From assembly GCA_028023455.1 (NCBI GenBank), contig JAQFVV010006470.1:122001-186000 (forward strand): 64,000 nt of DNA. Direction: 5' to 3'. Each line of letters starts with the position of its first letter. Position 1 is the stretch's first letter. This DNA comes from Epiperipatus broadwayi. Lineage: Eukaryota; Onychophora; Udeonychophora; Euonychophora; Peripatidae. Shown here in pieces: positions 49,961-63,214 of this stretch. Under the pieces are notes generated by a model, which made no database searches, was not told the origin of the DNA, and worked only from the letters and a program-made list of their open reading frames with translations. Both the position numbers and the translations under genes were made by a program.

Positions 49961-52312
49961 AACCAGGTACACTATGAACGGATATTGACAGAATTTTATC
50001 TGGGTTTAGGCAACCTAATGGTGCCCAGAGTAAACACATGTTCATAGATAAACTGAATAAAATAGTTTGATTTTCGTTTCCAACATGATGCTATTTGATA
50101 TTATTTTTTTGAGATTTTTAAGTAGTTCCAAATAGCGCCATTGTTTGTGACTATAAACTGTCTTATATGTGTGTAAAAGAGATATTCTTTGTCAAAAGAA
50201 TCTATTATTGGAGATAAGTGTAATTCACTATGTTGATTTCGTTATCATTTTTATTCAGTTGCTATAATTAATATGTATTTATCTAGTTATAATGGCAAGT
50301 ATATTTCATTATTACAATGACTTCCCAATATCACACAAATTTTAAATCTTAAAAAAAATTATGCCAGTGATTATTTTTATTTTATTTCTTTAGAAATGAG
50401 ATCCAAAACACTCTATTTGATAGTTTTAACTAAGTTCAAACCCATTTATCATGATTTTATATTTTTATATTATAAATATTACATGAACGGACCAACCCTT
50501 TGAGCAAAGGGGAGACTAGCATCAATAGCAGAGCAATAAATGATACCTACAGTCAGACTGAGCTATGCAATGCATAACATGATCATATTTCCAGACTGTG
50601 GACAACCATGACTGCTAGATTCAAACCCCTACTATCCAAAACACCTTATTTGTTTTGAGCTAAACCCCAGGAACCAGCTAGTTACATGAGCAACTAACAC
50701 ATCAGAACAGTAAGGCCATAATCCAGTGCTCAAAATATCTCATGACTAGCTCAATGAAAAGAATAATCTAATACATTATTGCTGTAATTTGTGGTAAAAG
50801 GACTGACCAAAAAATATTATGTTTAAAGATAATTTATTTAACTAAACATTTATTATTCCAATTTTACTATTTTTATAAATCTCAACTAATATAAACATGG
50901 TATTTTTATATAATGACCATGCACACACTCTGAATTCATACACTAAAATAGAATACAACAAAAGCATTAATTAATACATGGCATTTAAAAACACACACAT
51001 CAATAGTTCTTAATACATGCTATAGAGTTCATTTACTAACTGACTATGGAAGGCTTCAAGGATTGCAATGGCTACATTAATTATAAATGGAAATAAGAAA
51101 ATGTTATTTATCACCTAGGATATTATAATGTGGATATTTATTGCTGTTTGTTGTGAAATTTATTTCCAATAGGATTTTGTCTTTTTGCTGGTTGCTGCTT
51201 CACATGAAAATATTTCTAACCAGTTGGATTCAAGGTTTTTGTGGAGGTTCCTATCCTTACTATTCCATGACACTATTCTTTGAGACAGTTAAATATCCCT
51301 GGAGGTTGTCAAGTTGTTAAACCAGCATTACTTTTATTGGACAGACTGATAATTCCTTCAGACTCAGGCTGGAGCCAAGCCATATGCTTCCAATAGCTTT
51401 TAACACTGTGTTGCCATGACAGACTGATTCTAACAACTCACTGATTGATTGACTGAACTCTTAGACTCAACTGTACTCAACTCTACTAACTGATTGAAGA
51501 ACTAATTGATTCAATTTATATGATGACCTGTTGTCACTTTGTTAATTAGTTTTATATCTGCCAGCTATATCTGTTGTTGAAATTCCACCACTGTAATTGA
51601 TTACATTCTTTTGATAAGATTTTGATTAACTATGTGTTTTCATTTGGTAGCCATTTTTAAATTCTGTTGTTTGTGAATTCTTTTTAATTAGTAGCCATTG
51701 CAAATTTTGTTGTTATATCATATATGAGCGTATACAGTATTTTTTAACTTTCATATATCATTTTTCAACATTCACACATTTTACTATACTATTCCTTATT
51801 TTTACAATCATTCACATGTATATCTTTAAAATCAACTTGTTATTTAATTTTTTTTTTAAGATTCCTTTTTTCTTTAAGTTGAATAAAAGAAAATACCTTT
51901 AATTTTATAGAATGATTTATTTTTTTAACTTTTATTAAGTTTAACTTTCTCCCACTTCTAATTAATTCTTTGTAACTTTTACTGATAATGACAATTATAC
52001 AAAAGTTTAAAACTCTTTAAACTTTTGTAAATTAATTTCTTTTTTTAAAAAAACAACAACAAGAACAAATCTTTAAACTTTTATAAACAACCACTCTCTC
52101 AAACTGATTCATACAACTTTTATTGATTATTTTCTTTTATCAGGCTGTATTTTATTTAACCCACTAATAATAAAAGAAGCTCTTTAGACTTTTATTCTGA
52201 TTTACATATTATTTATTTATTTATTAAAACCTTTGGGTTATTTCTGAAAATTATTTATTTTTTGATAATTGTAACCACAATTTGAAAGAACACTCTCAGT
52301 AGCATTACAATA
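49961..52312. other. AT-rich sequence with a possible SINE
   Basis: No protein gene recognised. A SINE-like segment at 50480-50770 is listed separately. The block at 51170-51500 is less AT-rich and has repeated ACTGATTGA/CTGATTGACTGA words, but is unassigned. Confidence 0.5.
50480..50770 (-). repeat. possible tRNA-derived SINE
   Basis: On the minus strand this higher-GC segment has TTTAGCTCAAAA (near 50670-50659, like the tRNA A box TRGCTCAGTNG) followed about 35 bases later by GGGGTTTGAATCTAG (near 50625-50611, like the B box GGTTCGANTCC). The spacing suits a tRNA-type RNA polymerase III promoter. No complete tRNA fold, tail or flanking duplication was identified, and no second copy was recognised in the window. 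Confidence 0.3.
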
Positions 52313-52317
52313 TATAT

Positions 52318-52395
52318 ATATATAAACAAAAAAAAGACTTATAAATCCAATAAATAATAAATAATATTTATAAGTCTTTTTTTTTGAGTTTATAT
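52318..52395. repeat. short hairpin (foldback) repeat
   Basis: Arms of about 26-29 bases, (TATAAAC)AAAAAAAAGACTTATAAAT and its inverse ATTTATAAGTCTTTTTTTTT(GAGTTTATA), flank a loop of about 19 bases. One or two bases differ between the arms. A (TA)n run abuts it on the left. Confidence 0.85.
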
Positions 52396-52432
52396 GTATT
52401 TCCTTTGGTTAGTTTGTTATATATTAATATTT

Positions 52433-52433
<1 letters not shown>

Positions 52434-52523
<90 letters not shown>
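52434..52523. repeat. (TA)n microsatellite
   Basis: About 44 uninterrupted TA units. Confidence 0.97.
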
Positions 52524-52526
<3 letters not shown>

Positions 52527-52719
52527 CAAGTTTGTATATAATGTGACATTGCTTTTATAAGCTTGCTTTTACAAAAATATAATACAGTGAGTGTATCAAT
52601 AGCCATAAGCTCACTACCAATTGTTCTGGGATAAGAGTATTTCTGATAGAGATTTTAATTGTTTTCTCTGACCACACTAATCAATTAAGAGCATATTAAA
52701 ACTATTGGTACACTCTTTG

Positions 52720-52847
<128 letters not shown>

Positions 52848-52898
52848 TAAATATATAAATGTGTAAATATATAGATAGATAAATATTATATATATATA

Positions 52899-53160
52899 TG
52901 TAAAACTTTAATAAGTGTTAGTAGAAATATGCACACATTATATAATTCGAATATAATATATTGAACAATGATATTGAACAATTCTATAAATAATAACAAT
53001 TGTATTAAATCTTCAAAGGTTTTCGAAGGCTTACCCTTCATTATCAAGAAGTACAAACTCTCTTGTCATTGTTATTTAGAGAATTTTTCAATATCATTGT
53101 TCAATATATTCGAATTATATAATGTTTGCATATTTAATATAACACTTATTAAAGATTTAC
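52899..53160. repeat. hairpin element upstream of the LRR exon
   Basis: The left arm (about 52899-53000) and right arm (about 53066-53160) are inverted copies with some mismatches and one 5-base indel. Shared blocks are CTTTAATAAGTGTTA/TAACACTTATTAAAG, ACATTATATAATTCGAATATA/TATTCGAATTATATAATGT, and TTGAACAATGATATTGAA/TTCAATATCATTGTTCAA. The loop is about 65 bases. It ends about 65 bases before the LRR exon. No reading frame of interest; a MITE-like foldback is the best description. Confidence 0.85.
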
Positions 53161-53224
53161 ACATTGGATCTAAAACATACATTTATTTTTTTGTAAATAT
53201 ATATATATATATATAATTTTTTTA

Positions 53225-53799
53225 GATAATCATTATGAATACAGTTCGTTTTATCATTATTTGGTGCATATCTTTATGCATTAGCATAGACACAGCTTTT
53301 GTAAAGGAATGCCCTTTACCTGATTCTGAAACATGCTACTGTAGAAATTTACGTATTAACTGCTTTGGAATTAAGACATTAACCGAATTTCACACATATA
53401 TGGGTGTTCCTCGCTCTCTTGACTTTATGGATTTTCATATTTTGAACTTGCCAAGACTTACCAAAGACACAATTGGTGTAGTTCAAATAAAAAGTCTTAT
53501 AATTGAATCTCCTAATCTCCAGTATATTGAATATGATGCCTTTATAACACTTGGTCCTACATTGGAAAGTTTAAGTATTTTACGTGGACAACTTCAACAA
53601 ATACCACAATCAACATTCCAGTACCTACCTTCTCTTCAGTACTTAAATTTAAACTTCAATAATATTAATACAGTTCCAGGTTTTGCTTTTTACCAACTAG
53701 GTAATTTGAAAAGTGTGAGTCTAGCTGCAAATAATATATCAACTGTTTATAGTGGAGCGTTTTTTATACCGAACTCATTGACTAAAGTGGATGTACATG
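53225..53799 (+). CDS. secreted leucine-rich-repeat protein, N-terminal exon
   Basis: This exon encodes the N-terminal 188 residues of an extracellular LRR protein. ATG is at 53235. Residues 1-21 form a signal peptide with a hydrophobic core (FIIIWCISLCISI). A short Cys-rich cap follows (Cys26, 34, 36 and 43; ECPLPDSETCYCRNLRINC). About four LRRs of 23-25 residues span about 85-182, for example LESLSILRGQLQQIPQSTF and LQYLNLNFNNINTVPGFAF, with the L-x-x-L-x-L-x-x-N-x-I-x-x-(I/V)-P pattern. Arthropod secreted LRR proteins share this phrasing. The frame stays open to 53822, but a good donor, ATG|GTAAGG, lies at 53799/53800, so I take it as an internal splice. TATAATTTTTTTAG at 53211-53224 may be the acceptor of an upstream intron, making the ATG lie in a second exon. 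No downstream exon was found before 64000. Ligand and role are unknown. Confidence 0.78.
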
Positions 53800-53941
53800 G
53801 TAAGGTATTGCATGACTATATGTAAAATAACAATTTTTATATAAATTAGTTAACTGTAAATACTAATAATATATAACTTAAAAACAAATATATCATATTA
53901 AGTTGTAATGATATATATATATATATATATATATATATTAC

Positions 53942-53972
<31 letters not shown>
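53800..53972. repeat. start of LRR intron with (TA)n arrays
   Basis: After the donor, AT-rich sequence leads to two (TA)n arrays at 53910-53938 and 53944-53972, separated by TTACAT. The left flank GTAATGA and inner ATTAC form another short inverted pair. Confidence 0.8.
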
Positions 53973-53973
<1 letters not shown>

Positions 53974-54200
53974 ACACAGAATTACTTCTATATAATACTG
54001 CTTTATTATTTCAACCTCAGACTGGTTTTCATCAGAAAGCACTGCAAAATGTCTATTTCCTGAATTTAAGCTGATACCTAACTTTCTTTAATATTTTATC
54101 ACTTAAATTCTGGAAAGATCCATTTAACTGTGCTTTCTGATAAAAAACAGTGTGCTGGCTGAAATATAAAAGCAGTTTTATTGAGAAGTAATTTTGTGTT
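53973..54200. repeat. hairpin element inside the putative LRR intron
   Basis: The left arm begins AACACAGAATTACTTCT and the right arm ends AGAAGTAATTTTGTGTT. Further in, TTATTTCA...CTGGTTTTCATCAGAAAGCAC pairs with GTGCTTTCTGATAAAAAACAG...TGAAATA, and CTGAATTTAAG pairs with CTTAAATTCTGG. Arms of about 100 bases with mismatches form one long hairpin with almost no loop. It abuts the (TA)n array on the left, so a TA target site is plausible. MITE-like; no coding capacity. Confidence 0.85.
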
Positions 54201-54249
54201 TTTATTATGTTTTTATTTCTCCTTTATTTAATCTGTATATTTATTATTT

Positions 54250-55320
54250 TCATATATATATATAGTGACCAACTTTTTTCACACTTACTCCCATTGCTGA
54301 CCTTGGTTTAACCAATTTGCATGTTTATCTGATTTCTTTAAAAAATAGTTAACTCATAAGTAAAATGTGTAACAAACAATAAATTTGTTGTAAAATACTT
54401 TATTACAGCCTGTATCTAAAGGAGATGTTTTACTTTTATATTTATTTTAAGTTTAACAATTAAATTTCTTTCAGTAGTAGCAGTTATTAATTAAGTAACC
54501 ATCTTATATTGTTTGTATGTGCCAGTAAATAATACTTAGTGGTAGTTTAATAGTTAGCAGAGCAGAGATTATCAAATTATTTTAACATTAGCTTTTATTA
54601 TTTTTTAATATAATAGCATAAAATTTAAAAATATTAGTTTATTAGAAGTCAGTGTTAAATTTGTTAAAGTTAGTTTAGCATTAAATATTTTTAATGTTTT
54701 ATTACGTCATTGTTATAAAGTACAATTAGTTATTTAAAAAAACAGTTATTAATAAATTAAGTTAAATTTGGAACATTATTTTTTGGGGTCAAATGTGTCT
54801 GCGCATGTGAATGCTGGGAAATTGTTTTATAATTGCTGAAGTAATTTATTTTGAGTTATTTAAACTCCTTTTTAAAATTATAGGTGAATGCTTATAATAT
54901 TAATGGTATTAATTTGGTAAATAAATACTTATTGGTTTGTAGTTTTAATTAAGGTTTACATTTTTAAGGTAATTCAATCATTAAGAAAAATAAATGTTAT
55001 TTAGATTTTATGTAATATTTAAAAAAAATTATATAAGAAAACTTCATTCCAAATTACTTCATTAGATCACATATCATTTTTATTTTTAAATATCTTGATT
55101 AAAATGATATCATTAATAGATTGAAGGGTCTTGTGATTTTAAAAAAAATATACATACATAACAGTTTTATTGATTGGGTATTTTAAGAAATTGAGAGCTT
55201 TATAAAATGGAGGGTAATTTAAACAGAATACTGTTTTCAAAGTTGTCTCTGGTGTTTTTTTTTTTTTTGGCTCATCTTAGTTTCTTATTTGATAGTTCTC
55301 TCTCTGATGTTCTTTGGCAC
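54250..55320 (+). repeat. possible ancient 5' LTR
   Basis: Weak, collinear similarity to 59930-60970. Anchors are TTAACCAATTTGCATGTTTATCTG (54308 region) with TTAACCATTTTATGCAATTATCTG (59988 region), GGTCAAATGTGTCTGCGCATGTG (54786) with GGTCACATCTTTGTGTGAGTGTATGTG (60475), and CATTAGATCACATATCATT...GATATCATT (55059) with CATTAGATCACGTGACATT...GATATCATT (60723). The spacings between anchors agree within about 15 bases. Ends are not defined. Chance similarity in AT-rich DNA cannot be excluded. Confidence 0.4.
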
Positions 55321-58149
55321 AACAAATTAATTTGTAAAGTATAATTTGTTTTTACTTTTTTATTATTTTCTGTAGTAAAAGTATTGAACTTAAATTTATT
55401 CTTCTTCAATCAACAATGAACTCCAAATAAACCTTTTAAGGTACTCCCATTTCTAGATGCCAAGTTGCAATTAAACTTTCTCAACCAAAAAATGCTACAG
55501 AGAAATTTAATTTTTATTAGCAATCAAATAAAATTAGCATTAGAATAAGGTGTAATAACTTGCAATTGATAAAATCATTGATGAACAATTTAAAGATTAT
55601 GCTTAATGTTTTTCTATTTTTATTTGTGCTTACTTCTTTTTTAAACTAGAGAAGTTGTAAAGTTTAAAAAAAAGATTAAAATGCATAGACTGATGAGTTG
55701 TATATCTCAAGCTTTAAAAAAAAAAAAGAAAAAAATGCACTGTATTAATTCGCCTATTTTACTATTAAGATTTGAATTACCATTGGAATTGTTTTAAATA
55801 ATAAATTTAGAAGTGCTTGAATAAGTATTTGCTTTGTAATAAAATTTTTTTTATGATAATAATGTTTTAAAAATGTATTAATATGCTAGAAGATTTCAAT
55901 TATTATGTTGGAGAAATATAATTTTCCATTTATAAGAAATATAAAATATTAATTCAAAAGAATAGCTTAAAAATATAACTTGGAAATGCCTTATTATTTC
56001 ACGCAAATCATTTTTTTTTAATGTATAAATAATTTTAATGCTTAAGAAATTTAAAAAAAAAATCAAAATAAAGCTACGCTTAGACTAAATTAAGCCATGG
56101 AATTCCAAAAAAGTTTTTTTTAATCAACCAAAAAGTGATATTATCATTTACAATGTTGTCATTTTCATTGTCATGATACATTATTGGTCAAATGTGTGTA
56201 TTTGTTGGTTGTTTTATACCTTAGAATTTCTTAAATACAGAACTATTTAGATATAAGAATTGTTTTTTGTTTCGTTTTATAAATTCTTTTGCCATGCCTG
56301 AAATATTTTATTGGACTTGAAAATTCGCAAAATATTTATCTATCAAATTAATATTATGTGCCAGGTATATACTTGATGTAAATTTAATTTTTATGGGTTT
56401 ATAAATATCAGATAGCTACATATTAACAAGTAATATTTATTTTATAGTTAATATATGCTCTTATAAGCAGATTATTACTTTGCATATTCTAATTAAGTGG
56501 AGATTTTATCTCTACAATAGATATTTCAAATATACAGTATTTTTACTTAGTTATTTGCCAAACAGCCAATAAATAGGTATCATAAGTTGTTCTTTTATAT
56601 TTTGCATAAGTAGTAATTTTATTCATAAATATTCTATGCTTTGAGAATTATTCTCACATTTTATTCATATTTCACAAGTTATTATAGTTTTAAATTTTAA
56701 TACTCTACACTCATGTATATTGACACTTGGTGCAAAAATTAAATAAGCTGTTAATTGTATTTATTACTGTTCACAGTTGTTTGCCTTAAAAATTGCATTT
56801 GTTGTTTCAGTCATTGTTAATTGTTTATTGTGTTTAAAGTGTTGAATATGACTTTAGTTAGTCAATGTGATGTTTTTATCTTGGTATTGTTAGCTATAGT
56901 GTTGATGGCTTTATAGTGTCAGACCTTGCTCATTATATTGATTATTATGCTAGATGGAGCAGATAAATTCCCCATCTGTATTTCATTGTGTTCACTGAGT
57001 TGGTAGTGCCTCTTTTCAGTGATTGTTATCACATATTTTGAAGGTACCTGAATTCCTAGAGAGAATCTTATATTTATTGGTGTGTCTGTCCATATTTTCC
57101 TGATGTGCTGTGACAAAGTCTAGACATCCTCTTTGGCCTCAAATGTAGGGATTTTGGAAGCCACCATACTTATATTGTATTCATTTATTCAGGTTTGTTG
57201 CTCTGTGGAGTATTTGTTGGCCTACCACTCATTATGATGTGTTCAAAGCTAACTTTATATGATAGTAGGTGAAGTTGTTTGCATTTTAATATGCAATTCC
57301 AAGATAAGTTAGTTTTGAAGATTTAGTTTCCTCAGGATGCACTCAATTATTTTAGTGCTTAAAAGTGTATCAATGTCTGTTTTTGTGTTGCTATTATTTT
57401 TTAATCATCCACAAATCAACCAACCATAGCTAGTAATTTTAAATGTTTAATTTATAAGCATATGGCCAATAAGTGCAATTCGCACATGCTATGTAGTTAC
57501 TATAATCATCCAGAACATCACCGAATGTATGTCACTTATTTTCAACATTTGATGTATTTTATATTATGTGGACAGTAACTTCTTATATTTATGCATGCAA
57601 ATGACCTCTAATGAGTGGTCCATACATTTACTAATTTATTTAGTTCTTTATTTAATTCATTCACTCTGTTATTTCACTAATTTTAATTTCTAAACAATAA
57701 AGTGTGGTTATTTGTAATATGAAATGCATTTTTTTCAATCCATCAGTGTTTATTAGAAGTAGTGAACTGATAATGTCAAATATTAGTAGATCAGGTTATT
57801 AATCCTGCTTACTTATTGTTGTAATGTAAAAGTTTAGAATGGATAAACTTAGGAAAATTATATGTTATTAAGTTAATAAGCAACTCTACTTAAAGTATAT
57901 AAATTTTATGATAGTTATTATGATATGAAGGGTGACTTATTGTAATGATAGTAAGTCAGAATTAGCCATTGCTAATTCTATATTATCATCTATTATTAAA
58001 TAATGTGATCATGTAACTTTTTTTATTTTAAAGAAGTCTTAGCAGATCATTTGTTAAATAAAAAGATTTGTAGATACTGACAGTCCAATGATTATTATTT
58101 TTGTAACAGTGCTATCTTGGCAATTGTTTTTTAAGTTATGTAAATCTAT
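55321..58149. other. AT-rich sequence, no gene recognised
   Basis: No exon continuing the LRR protein and no retroelement protein was found here. A minus-strand frame of 65 codons (57116-56919) has no motif. If 54.3-61.0 kb is one old LTR element, this would be its decayed 5' internal part. Confidence 0.45.
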
Positions 58150-59780
58150 ATTATTCTAATAGAGAAAAATCTTGGAAAGCTAGGGAAGAATTGAAATTTG
58201 AAATTTAGTAAGCAGAGGGAAGAATCTCAGAAAGCTAGTGAAACATTGAATTTGAAGTTAGATAAGAAGAGAGAAGAATCTAGAGAAGAAATTAATTTGA
58301 AATTTGATAAGCAAAGGGAAGAATCTCAGAAATGCAGGGAAGAATTTCTGAAAGATAGGGAAAAATCTCAGAAATTTAGGGAAGAATTTCAAATAAATTT
58401 TAGAAAGATAGACAATAATCTTAAAAGGGTTGAAGTAATGTATGAGGAATTATGGCTTAATTTTAAAGAAACTCTTGAACAGACTGAAATGACAATACAA
58501 TACCAGTTAGATGAGGTCAAGTTAAGTACATAAAAGTCAGAAGAGGTAATGTAAAGTATGAAGCAAGATTCTCAGGGCCAATATGATGTATTACTGAGTA
58601 AATTAGAAAGTCTTACTATAAAATGTTATGATAGTTTCAGAGAATGTAAAGGTCAGATTAAGGATTTAACTGACAAATTAGAGGACACTGTTCAAAATTT
58701 AAAAATTGGACAATTATGTTCTCAAAAGCTAGATGATATGACTTTAAACTTAGAAGAAGTAAAAATGCATTATAATGACAGGAATGAAAGTGTTTAAACT
58801 TTGGAAGTTGAGTTAATCTTTCCAGAAAAGATTGAAATTCACTCTCAAAAATCACTAGAAAGAACAGAATTTAGTGAAATTACATTCAATTACATTTAAT
58901 AAAATAAGAGTAATGGGAATAGATCCTCTAAAGCATATAAAAGAAATGAATGAAACTGTAGTAGAGATACAAAGGTACAATTAAGTGTTAGAGTTGCATT
59001 GAATAGAAATAGCAGAGACAGTTAGTGAATCACAAGAGAGATCACAAAACCAGTTAGATCTGGATTTGAAGTCTAATGATTCTATAGAGAAGATAGCCAG
59101 TCAAAAGTGGTATACTTGATTTTTCAGAGTCAGTGTAAAGAAAATCAAGAATTGGTTGAAATAGTTAAAGTAGATAAGGAAATGACTAAAGACCCTGTTG
59201 AATTAATTGATGAAGATATAAAAGAATGCAGTCCATTTGTTAAGTCAGTATCTAAATAAATTCAGCAGATTATTGAATCAATGGATAAGAAAATTGGTTT
59301 TATCAATGAAGATTTAAGGACATATGAGAAACTTAAAGATGTTAGTAAAGCCAAAGTGAAATTTCAAAATAAGGAAAAAGAGAAATTTAATGTAAATTTT
59401 CATAAGAAAGACATTGACCCAGAGAAAGATTTAGGAAAGGCTAAGATCAAACTTAAAAGAACTGAAAGAAAGTTGATCAATGAAATTTATCTTAAGACAG
59501 CAGGAAAAAAAGATAGAGAATTGAAAGGCTAAATTTAAACTCAAGAAGATTAAGATAAAGTCTCATAGAGAGAAACTTATTAGGAAAAAGAGGTGAAGAA
59601 TACAAAGGCAAGATTTAAATGCAACAGTAGAAAAAGATTTAGGAAAAACTTTAGTAAAGAGTATTGCTTTACCAAAATAAAGGATAGAAAAAGATAATTA
59701 AATTCAAGAGGTACCTACAATGCCAGAAGGCTTCTGCCTTATTCTAAGAAAGTATAGATTTATAAAACTGAGTACAATAG
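58150..59780 (+). pseudogene. decayed coiled-coil protein, probably retroelement gag
   Basis: A run of plus-strand frames in one orientation, broken by stops: 58198-58533, 58558-58797 and 59281-59532 are the longest. The protein is highly charged and helical. It begins with imperfect repeats of about 12-14 residues of the type DKQREESQKxREE (58198-58400), then KIDNNLKRVEVMYEELWLNF, ECKGQIKDLTDKLEDTVQNL and a Lys-rich block ending near 59530 with KAKIKLKRTERKLINEIYLK. Long coiled coils occur in the gag of the gypsy element in this window, and the position between two possible LTRs supports gag. No RT, protease or zinc knuckle is visible. A decayed cellular coiled-coil gene is the alternative. 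Confidence 0.5.
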
Positions 59781-59929
59781 ACTAAAGGTGTAATTTTAGA
59801 AATAATGCATGCTAAATTTTAGCCACTACATGTTAGATTATAATTAAAAGAGTGTATATGTTTAAATTGTAATTATTACTGTTTTTTTTTTATATATTAC
59901 CACCCCCCTACCACACACACACTTTGGGA

Positions 59930-60970
59930 ATGTTGTACTTAAGTGAAGTTCCACTTAGTTTCAATAGACATCAGAACTTATATTAGCTTAACCATTTTAT
60001 GCAATTATCTGTTTTTAAAAAATAATGATAAAAAAAAAATTAATAAATGAATAGTATGTAATAATAATCAATAATATTGTGATATTTAGTAAATTGACAT
60101 AGTTATATGTGCAAATTAAGTTACCTATTTGTAATTAGTTTGTTGGAGATGTAAGATAGCATTTTTCTCAAAATAAATATTTAAGTTAGTATTTAAAATA
60201 ATAATAGATAATGTTAATTGTGTCATAGGATAACTTTGTTTTATTTACTTCTAGTTTATAGCTAATAATTGAACTAATACTATAAATAAAATAAATAATG
60301 TAAAATTGATTAAAAAATAATATTTAGTTTTCTTAAAACAGTCAAGTAATAGTTTAATGTTTAGTATAAAGTAGCTTCAACTTATTAAAAGTTATTTTAA
60401 TATAATATTTTCAATTATTATTTTTTCTTTGTAGTCATCAAAAGTTATAATTAACTAGTGGATGTCATGTTAAAGGTCACATCTTTGTGTGAGTGTATGT
60501 GTATGCATAGAGGTTTAAGAAGAAAATGAATAAATAATTAGCTATAATATTAAAAAACAAAAAAAACAAATGAATGAATAAAATCATTATAATATATACT
60601 AAAAAATGTATTTATGAATGAAACTAGTTTTAATTTTATATCGGTATTTTTATTTTTATTTTATGTAATACATTTTTTATTAACATTATATAAAAACTAA
60701 TTATTAACTTTTAATTTAAGATCATTAGATCACGTGACATTCAAACATTTAGTTCAAACTGATATCATTTATAAATCGATCTGTATTCCAGATGATATTT
60801 TTTTTTAAATTTACAGTTAAAAAATAAGTTATGTTTATTGGTTGTTTAAAAAATGATATAAAAATTTTGGGAGGAGAAATAAAACGATGGATATAAAAGA
60901 AAGGTTTTATTGTATTAGTAGAGTTGAATCCTGAATTTTTCTGAAGCCTTTCTTCTCCAGAACAAGTAGT
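59930..60970 (+). repeat. possible ancient 3' LTR
   Basis: Partner of 54250-55320 by the three collinear anchors given there. It may begin at TGTTGTACTTAAG (59931), just after TTTGGGAA. It contains AATAAAACG near 60880 as a possible polyadenylation signal. The left edge is preceded by a T run and a C/CA-rich tract (59881-59922). Confidence 0.4.
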
Positions 60971-62159
60971 TATTATTTTTAAAGTTTATTATTTTATAAA
61001 AAACTTATCATAAATTATATATTTAATTATTTCAACACTACAATGAGCAACTGCTAAAGGAATAGGTAACTTGTTTTTTGTCATTGAACTTTCAGTTAAC
61101 TTTTGAAACTATTGTGAAAATGCTAGTAGGAAATTTTTACTTGTACTATCTTTACCACTAACCACATAAATTCTATCTTCTATCGGCAACTATTATATTT
61201 ATGGCTAAATGCTTTTATTGCACCAAACTATAAAGTCTATATTTTATCAGTTATTTATTAAATAAAATAAAACATAAATGAAAAAAAAATTAAAAAAAAA
61301 TGTGTAGAGACTTAATTGTATATTTTAAAAGTTTCAATATCCTTGTGTTGATTTTGTTTCTAGCTAATTCCAAGTTCCAACATTATATTAATTATGCCTA
61401 ACAATAACTAAAATAACATTCTTCATTATGTTAATTACCTGCTCCTGAAATAGTTTTATAGAAATGTTTTGAACTGCAATTATTATGGAAGAAATTTTAA
61501 TGGTTAAATGTTTAAATTATAGTTATATTAAACTGGAATATTTACTTAGCTAGAGCAATTCTTTTAAAAAAAATAGAAGAATGTAGTTCATGAGTAAGAA
61601 ACTTATTACAAAACATATTTGATTATATCTATACTTAAAATTGTGATAATTTATTCTAACTCACTAAACAAATTGAATTCTTAACCTGCAGACTGTTCAC
61701 AATCTTATGTTAAGAAGAGTGCAGATAAATTATCTAGAAGCATCTTAACATTGTATGTGAGTAAATTTTTAAAAAAGAAAAACTTCTTAAAAATATGTTC
61801 TGTTATAAAAAAAACAAAAGAAATCGAATGAAATTGAAGCTGTATAATTGTCTAAGTAAACCCAGGATCCCATAATGATATTATCAGCTGAATCATTTGG
61901 TTTACCTACCATTTACAACCGGCTTCTTATTATTCTATTAGTATTAGTAATAAGTTTATTATATTGCTTATTTAAACTAAAATATCTCTAAAGGAAAAAT
62001 TGCATTAACTTTAAAGAACTATGGAATGTTTCATTTGGAAATCTTTGCCATATTTAAAATTAAATGTTTTGACCAGAAGCTTCACACCATCAGATAAATA
62101 GTGTTCAATAAATAATATACATGTATTTAACAGAAAGCCAGTGCAGATGAAGCTAAAAT
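60971..62159. other. AT-rich non-coding sequence
   Basis: I see no gene, RNA or defined repeat here. Confidence 0.55.

Positions 62160-63214
<1,055 letters not shown>

Noticed and set aside
52424-52606. YIYIYI-type frames, also at 4234, 12715-13020, 15828-16160
   Set aside because: They are produced by (TA)n arrays.
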